Shown: positions 60,924 to 64,000 of the stretch, piece after piece
Position numbering within the stretch: the stretch's first letter is position 1
Layout of the letters: each line of letters opens with the position of its first letter
Origin: Maricaulis sp048270265
GTDB taxonomy: Bacteria; Pseudomonadota; Alphaproteobacteria; Caulobacterales; Maricaulaceae
Direction: 5' to 3'
Length of the DNA stretch: 64,000 bases
NCBI RefSeq assembly: GCF_048270265.1
Contig: NZ_JBLWTD010000012.1
Span: 30,560 to 94,559, forward strand
Notes under the pieces: model-generated
The model's input: only the letters and a program-made list of their open reading frames with translations
What the model was told of the DNA's origin: nothing
Database searches by the model: none
Made by a program: the position numbers and the translations under genes

Positions 60924-62081
60924 TCAGATCGTATCGGGGACCAGTTCACCGGAAATCCGGTCGGCAAAGATGCGGCCGGCCGGCAATAGCCGCACGCGTG
61001 CGCCGCGCTGCTCGACCAGACCCTGGGAGCCGAGCCGTTCCAGCGCTTCAAGATCGATCGTCAGACCGGTTTTGCGCTGCAGGACCTCCAGATCGAGCCC
61101 GTCATCCAGCCGCATGCCCATCAGGATGCGTTCGGCACGTTCATCCGCGGCACTGAGCGCCTCGGTTGCCCCGGAGCCGCTGCCGGTCCGCGCCACGGCG
61201 TCGATATAGGCCCCGGGCTGCGCCCGCGCCTCGCAGGCCAGACGCCCCGTCGCTGCAGCATCGCCGATGCGGCCATGGGCGCCCGGACCGACACCGATCC
61301 AGTCGCCGCCCTCCCAGTACAGCCGGTTATGGCGTGACTGGTCTTCCACGGTGCGGGCATGGTTGGAGATCTCATAGGCCGCCAGGCCATGGGCGCCGCA
61401 GATATCATGTGTGAGATCGAACATATCGGCGGCGAGATCGACCGGACTGTCGAGCTGCTCGCCCCGGCTGGCGCGGCGGCCAAAGGCGGTCCGCGCCTCG
61501 ATGGTCAATTGATAGGGCGAGAGATGGCTGGCGCCGAAAGCGAGGACTTCAAGCAGTTCGGCTTCCCAGGACGCCGCCGTCTGACCGGCGCGGGCATAGA
61601 TCATGTCGATGGAGACGCGGTCGCACAGGGCCATGGCCCGCTCGATCGCCCGCCGGGCCAGGGCACCATCATGATCACGGCCGAGCGCGGTCAGCGCAGC
61701 GTCCTCCAGGCTCTGGACCCCGACCGAGAGCCGGTTGACGCCCGCCGCGATGATGTCGGCAAAATTGTCGATATTGTTGGGATTGGCCTCGAGCCCGATC
61801 TCCGCCCCGTCGGCCAGCCCCCAGAGCTGTTCGGCATGGGCAATCAGGCGGCCGATCTGGGCGCCGGTCATCAAGGATGGCGTACCGCCACCGAAATGAA
61901 TGCTCGCCAGCCTGCGGGGCCCGGTGTGCTCGCGCCAGCCGGTCATGTCGGCGAGGATGGCGTCCAGCAGGGCGTCTTCCTGGCCCTTGGGCCGGTAGAC
62001 ATTGAAATCACAATAGGGGCAGATCCGCGTGCAATAGGGCCAGTGGACATAGAGGCCGAGCGCGTCGGCCAGCGCTGTCAT
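60924..62081 (-). CDS. hemW: HemW-type radical SAM haem chaperone
   Basis: The 385-residue radical SAM protein has the cluster motif CTRICPYCDF (Cys17, Cys21, Cys24) and the flanking YVHWPYC, plus IHFGGGTPSLM, GLEANPNNID and VDLAADMF. It lacks the extra N-terminal region of coproporphyrinogen dehydrogenase HemN, so it fits HemW, which inserts haem into target proteins. The start overlaps the rdgB stop by four bases; rdgB-hemW adjacency is common. Confidence 0.92.
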   Translation of the reverse strand: MTALADALGLYVHWPYCTRICPYCDFNVYRPKGQEDALLDAILADMTGWREHTGPRRLASIHFGGGTPSLMTGAQIGRLIAHAEQLWGLADGAEIGLEANPNNIDNFADIIAAGVNRLSVGVQSLEDAALTALGRDHDGALARRAIERAMALCDRVSIDMIYARAGQTAASWEAELLEVLAFGASHLSPYQLTIEARTAFGRRASRGEQLDSPVDLAADMFDLTHDICGAHGLAAYEISNHARTVEDQSRHNRLYWEGGDWIGVGPGAHGRIGDAAATGRLACEARAQPGAYIDAVARTGSGSGATEALSAADERAERILMGMRLDDGLDLEVLQRKTGLTIDLEALERLGSQGLVEQRGARVRLLPAGRIFADRISGELVPDTI

Positions 62082-62674
62082 CGCCCGAACTCCGCAGCCA
62101 GCAGCGCCGCCAGTGCACGGCCGCGATGGCTCATCGAGCGTTTTTCGGCCGCCGTCATCTCGGCAAAGGTCCGGTCATGGCCGGCAGGCTGGAAAATGGC
62201 GTCATAGCCGAAACCGCCCTCGCCGCGCGGCGGCCAGACGATTTCTCCCTCGACCTCGCCGCGATAGTGGCGGACCTCTCCATCCACCCCGCACAGGGCG
62301 ACAACGCAAACGAAGCGCGCCGCGCGGTCCTCACTGCCGCTCGCCAGTAGCGCCTCGTGCACGCGGCGCATGGCGGCGTCGAAATCGCGCGGCTCACCGG
62401 CCCAGCGCGCCGAGAGCACGCCGGGCGCACCACCCAGCGCATCCACGGACAGGCCGGAATCATCGGAGAGCGAAGTCAGCCCGGTCGCCGCCCAGGCCGC
62501 CCGCGCCTTCAGCGCAGCATTACCCTCGAATGTCGTTTCGGTTTCTTCCGGTTCATCCAGCCCCAGTCCTGCAGCCCCTTTCAGGGCAATGCCACGGGGG
62601 GCCAGGAGAGCTTCCAACTCTTTGATTTTTCCCGGGTTGTGGCTTGCCAACACCCAGGTCTCTTGCTCGGTCAT
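62078..62674 (-). CDS. rdgB: Non-canonical purine NTP pyrophosphatase (RdgB/HAM1)
   Basis: The enzyme hydrolyses ITP, dITP and XTP to monophosphates and keeps deaminated purines out of nucleic acids. The 198-residue product shows the substrate motif SHNPGK (11-16), SDDSGLSVDALGGAPGVLSARWAG, and GFGYDAIFQPAG, and MSHRGRALAAL at the C-terminus. ATG 62674 is preferred over the GTG directly before it, because AAGG lies eight bases upstream. Its leader contains the palindrome 62687-62703, so it may share control with the cassette on its right. Confidence 0.95.
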   Translation of the reverse strand: MTEQETWVLASHNPGKIKELEALLAPRGIALKGAAGLGLDEPEETETTFEGNAALKARAAWAATGLTSLSDDSGLSVDALGGAPGVLSARWAGEPRDFDAAMRRVHEALLASGSEDRAARFVCVVALCGVDGEVRHYRGEVEGEIVWPPRGEGGFGYDAIFQPAGHDRTFAEMTAAEKRSMSHRGRALAALLAAEFGR

Positions 62675-62686
62675 CACCTGATCCTT

Positions 62687-62772
62687 GCCGATAGTTTATC
62701 GGCTTTCGAGAAATTAATATCGAAAAACGATATTTTTTGCTTGCGTCTTTTTCGGTTCGCGTTTATCGATAA
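62687..62772. promoter_or_regulatory. Cluster of three TATCG-core palindromes
   Basis: Three inverted repeats lie within 86 bases: GCCGATA-gtt-TATCGGC (62687-62703), AATATCG-aaaaa-CGATATT (62716-62734) and TTATCGATAA (62763-62772). All share TATCG/CGATA half-sites, which suggests binding sites of one regulator, most simply the XRE protein encoded at 63615. They lie between the divergent rdgB and the rightward cassette. A loose -35/-10 pair (TTGCGT and TATCGA with a 17-bp gap) overlaps the third site, but it is weak. Confidence 0.5.
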
Positions 62773-62853
62773 TCAACAAGGACGGGAGACATCGTCCTGG
62801 TAGCAGAAATGACAACGGTAATGGTTTCGATTCAACACAAAGGAAACAGTCAG

Positions 62854-62970
62854 ATGGTCAGGTCCGAGAATTCCGGCTTCCGTATGTTCGCATCCGTCGC
62901 GATTAATATGGTGCTGCTGATTTCAGTCGCCGCCGGTACGTTCTACGCTATTGCGCCAATGGTCGCGTAA
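62854..62970 (+). CDS. Small membrane peptide ORF
   Basis: A 38-codon frame with a clear AGGAAA ribosome site (AAAGGAAACAGTCAG before ATG 62854) encodes a peptide with a basic polar start (MVRSENSGFR) and one hydrophobic helix (residues about 11-34, including INMVLLISVAAGTFYAI). An in-frame ATG at 62809 would lengthen it to 53 residues. It lies downstream of the palindromes and upstream of the DUF2975-type gene, on the same strand. Its short size and single membrane segment are typical of small membrane or stress peptides. No family is recognised. Confidence 0.5.
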   Translation: MVRSENSGFRMFASVAINMVLLISVAAGTFYAIAPMVA

Positions 62971-63045
62971 TGGTTGACATCAGGTGAGGCCGGTAGCGGA
63001 ACAGTCCGCCGCCGGCCCGCCCAATGACCTTGGGAAGGGGTGGGC

Positions 63046-63600
63046 ATGAAGACGCTGGGACGCGGATCGATTACATCGATTCTCCGAATGGTACTGGGCG
63101 GAGCCTGGTATCTGGGCTGGGCCTTGCTGGCCTTTGCCTCACTGGTTCTGGTGGCCGCAGCGGCTGCCTTTCTGATGGATTTTCTGGGGTATTCGCCAGG
63201 CCCGGCATCGCAAGTGTTCGATGCTGTGCAGAGACTGGGCTGGATCTATCCCTTTTTGATTGCCGAGATCGTGGCCGCGATGGTCGTCATCGACCGTCTG
63301 CGCCGGGTGTTCGCGACCCTGATCGCCGGCGATCCCTTCGTTCCTGAAAATGCCCGTCATCTTCAGGTGATTGCGATCGCGATCGCGGCCTACCAGATCT
63401 TGCGGCACCTCACCCAGGGGGCGGTCGCAATGATCCTCACCCTGATGGATATGGAGGAGCCGGTCATCGGCGGCGCGGAACTCGGCCTGATGCCGAATAT
63501 CAGCCTGGGCGCATGGTTCGCTGTGGTAACCCTGCTGGTATTTGCGGAAGTGTTCCGCGAAGGTGCGAAAATGCGCCAAGAACAAAAATTGACGATCTAG
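63046..63600 (+). CDS. DUF2975-type four-helix membrane protein
   Basis: The 184-residue product has four hydrophobic helices (about 12-40, 58-78, 98-120, 145-165). It contains the loop LRRVFATLIAGDPFVPENARHLQ typical of DUF2975 proteins: the GDPF(V/T)xxNxxRL-type motif, partly conserved here. The function is unknown; DUF2975 genes often precede a small Cro/XRE regulator, as here. AAGGGG lies just before ATG 63046; an in-frame GTG two codons earlier is possible. It precedes the XRE gene by 14 bases. Confidence 0.75.
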   Translation: MKTLGRGSITSILRMVLGGAWYLGWALLAFASLVLVAAAAAFLMDFLGYSPGPASQVFDAVQRLGWIYPFLIAEIVAAMVVIDRLRRVFATLIAGDPFVPENARHLQVIAIAIAAYQILRHLTQGAVAMILTLMDMEEPVIGGAELGLMPNISLGAWFAVVTLLVFAEVFREGAKMRQEQKLTI

Positions 63601-63614
63601 GGGGAGCGACAGAT

Positions 63615-63851
63615 ATGCCAATTCGCGTCACCCTCGATCGGATGCTGCTGGAGCGCCGCATGTCGCTCACCGAGCTGTGCGATCGCGTCGGAATCACAAT
63701 GGCCAACCTGTCCATCCTCAAGACAGGCAAGGCCAAGGCCGTCCGCTTCTCGACCCTGGAAGCGCTGTGCCGCGAACTCGGATGTCAGCCGGGCGACCTG
63801 TTGTCGTTCGATGATGAAGATGAGGAAGACAGTCGCGACGCCGCCCAATAG
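63615..63851 (+). CDS. Small YozG-like XRE regulator
   Basis: The 78-residue protein is a minimal Cro/CI HTH: TLDRMLLERRMSLTELCDRVGITMANLSILKTGKAKAVRFSTLEALCRELGCQPGDLLSF, divided into the usual helices, with an acidic C-terminal tail (DDEDEEDSRDAAQ). The LSxLKxGKxxAIRFxTLxxLCxxLxCQPGDLL pattern is that of the YozG-like group partnered with DUF2975 genes. GGGAG precedes ATG 63615 by nine bases. It probably represses its own operon through the TATCG palindromes at 62687-62772. Confidence 0.85.
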   Translation: MPIRVTLDRMLLERRMSLTELCDRVGITMANLSILKTGKAKAVRFSTLEALCRELGCQPGDLLSFDDEDEEDSRDAAQ

Positions 63852-63874
63852 GCGCGTGAGCTGTGACCGGAATT

Positions 63875-63892
63875 CGCCCATTCAGATGGGCG
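63875..63892. repeat. Perfect 7-bp hairpin after the XRE gene
   Basis: CGCCCAT (63875-63881) pairs with ATGGGCG (63886-63892) around a TCAG loop, 23 bases after the XRE stop. There is no T-run after it, so it is not a classical terminator; it may stabilise the mRNA end. Confidence 0.45.
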
Positions 63893-63895
63893 GAT

Positions 63896-63986
63896 CAGAC
63901 GGCGGGAGTGGGCCTGCACGGTACGCCCCTTCCCAAGAGAGTCCGAGCAGGCCGTTTCCTGCCCCCCAGCGCACTCCCGCCGTCTG
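63896..63986. ncRNA. Strongly foldable element, possible small RNA
   Basis: A perfect 15-bp inverted repeat (CAGACGGCGGGAGTG 63896-63910, CACTCCCGCCGTCTG 63972-63986) directly encloses a 7-bp stem (GGCCTGC 63911-63917, GCAGGCC 63947-63953). The 18 bases 63954-63971 are unpaired and C-rich (CCTGCCCCCC), and the loop also has a GCCCCTTCCC tract. C-rich loops are a feature of many alphaproteobacterial small RNAs that bind ribosome sites, but also of chance palindromes. No T-run follows before the window ends. I could not match it to SRP or 6S RNA. Confidence 0.35.
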
Positions 63987-64000
63987 CCTATGCTCTAACC

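Noticed and set aside
63896..63986. SRP (4.5S) or 6S RNA
   Set aside because: The conserved SRP tetraloop region (GGTCCGGAAGGAAGCAGCC type) is absent, and the length and bubble arrangement do not match 6S RNA; kept only as an unclassified foldable element.

Overview
The window is a high-GC alphaproteobacterial chromosome segment. Its gene content and order (coaC-coaB-dut, fabA-fabB-fabI, rbfA-truB-rpsO-pnp, rimP-nusA-ylxR-infB, miaB-phoH-ybeY-corC-lnt, tsaB-rimI-fur, mutS-glnD-murJ-trpS, rsmI-yraN-gshB) point to the Caulobacterales/Maricaulales group. A Maricaulis-like marine prosthecate bacterium is my best guess, made from memory of family-level similarity and not from a search. I saw no rRNA or tRNA gene, CRISPR array, insertion sequence or prophage. 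Nearly all DNA is coding; the two gaps above 300 bp (50865-51463 and 62675-63045) are both rich in inverted repeats.

Layout. 1-11 kb: the end of a protoglobin-type gene, a split coenzyme A pair (coaC, coaB), dut, cysK, a PIF1-like helicase convergent to cysK, a MoeB/ThiF-type E1 enzyme, a secreted metallo-beta-lactamase-fold protein, an SH3-like exported protein, then the fabA-fabB-fabI fatty-acid operon. A low-GC type II restriction-modification pair (BglII-like nuclease, MT-A70 methyltransferase) sits directly behind fabI and appears to separate fabI from a + strand terminator at about 11.6 kb. 11.6-28.8 kb: an exported S9 peptidase, an acyltransferase divergent from a membrane LytTR regulator, the translation/RNA-processing block (pnp, rpsO, truB, rbfA, then infB, ylxR, nusA, rimP, all minus strand), two tandem exported SnoaL/NTF2-like proteins, trmB and an XRE regulator. 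28.8-39 kb: lnt, corC-like, ybeY, phoH, miaB in overlapping order, an MFS pump, fur, rimI, tsaB, a nitroreductase, nfu and a universal stress protein.

39-64 kb: a small membrane protein, a PCuAC copper chaperone, trpS, murJ, glnD, mutS, the malic enzyme-phosphotransacetylase fusion maeB, a repeat-rich 600-bp gap, an AmpG-like permease, a hybrid histidine kinase, comM, gshB, a BON lipoprotein, yraN, rsmI, an LppC/LpoA-like lipoprotein, hemW and rdgB. It ends with a small regulatory cassette: TATCG-core palindromes, a tiny membrane ORF, a DUF2975-type membrane protein and a Cro/XRE regulator, followed by strong hairpins at the window edge.

Most informative observations: (1) the restriction-modification island welded to fabI by a TAATG overlap; (2) a promoter plus attenuator-like terminator in the rimP-nusA-infB leader; (3) the DUF2975/XRE cassette with three palindromes, an unlisted micro-ORF and a downstream foldable element; (4) the natural split of CoaBC into two coupled genes; (5) a repeat element and a candidate structured RNA between maeB and ampG.
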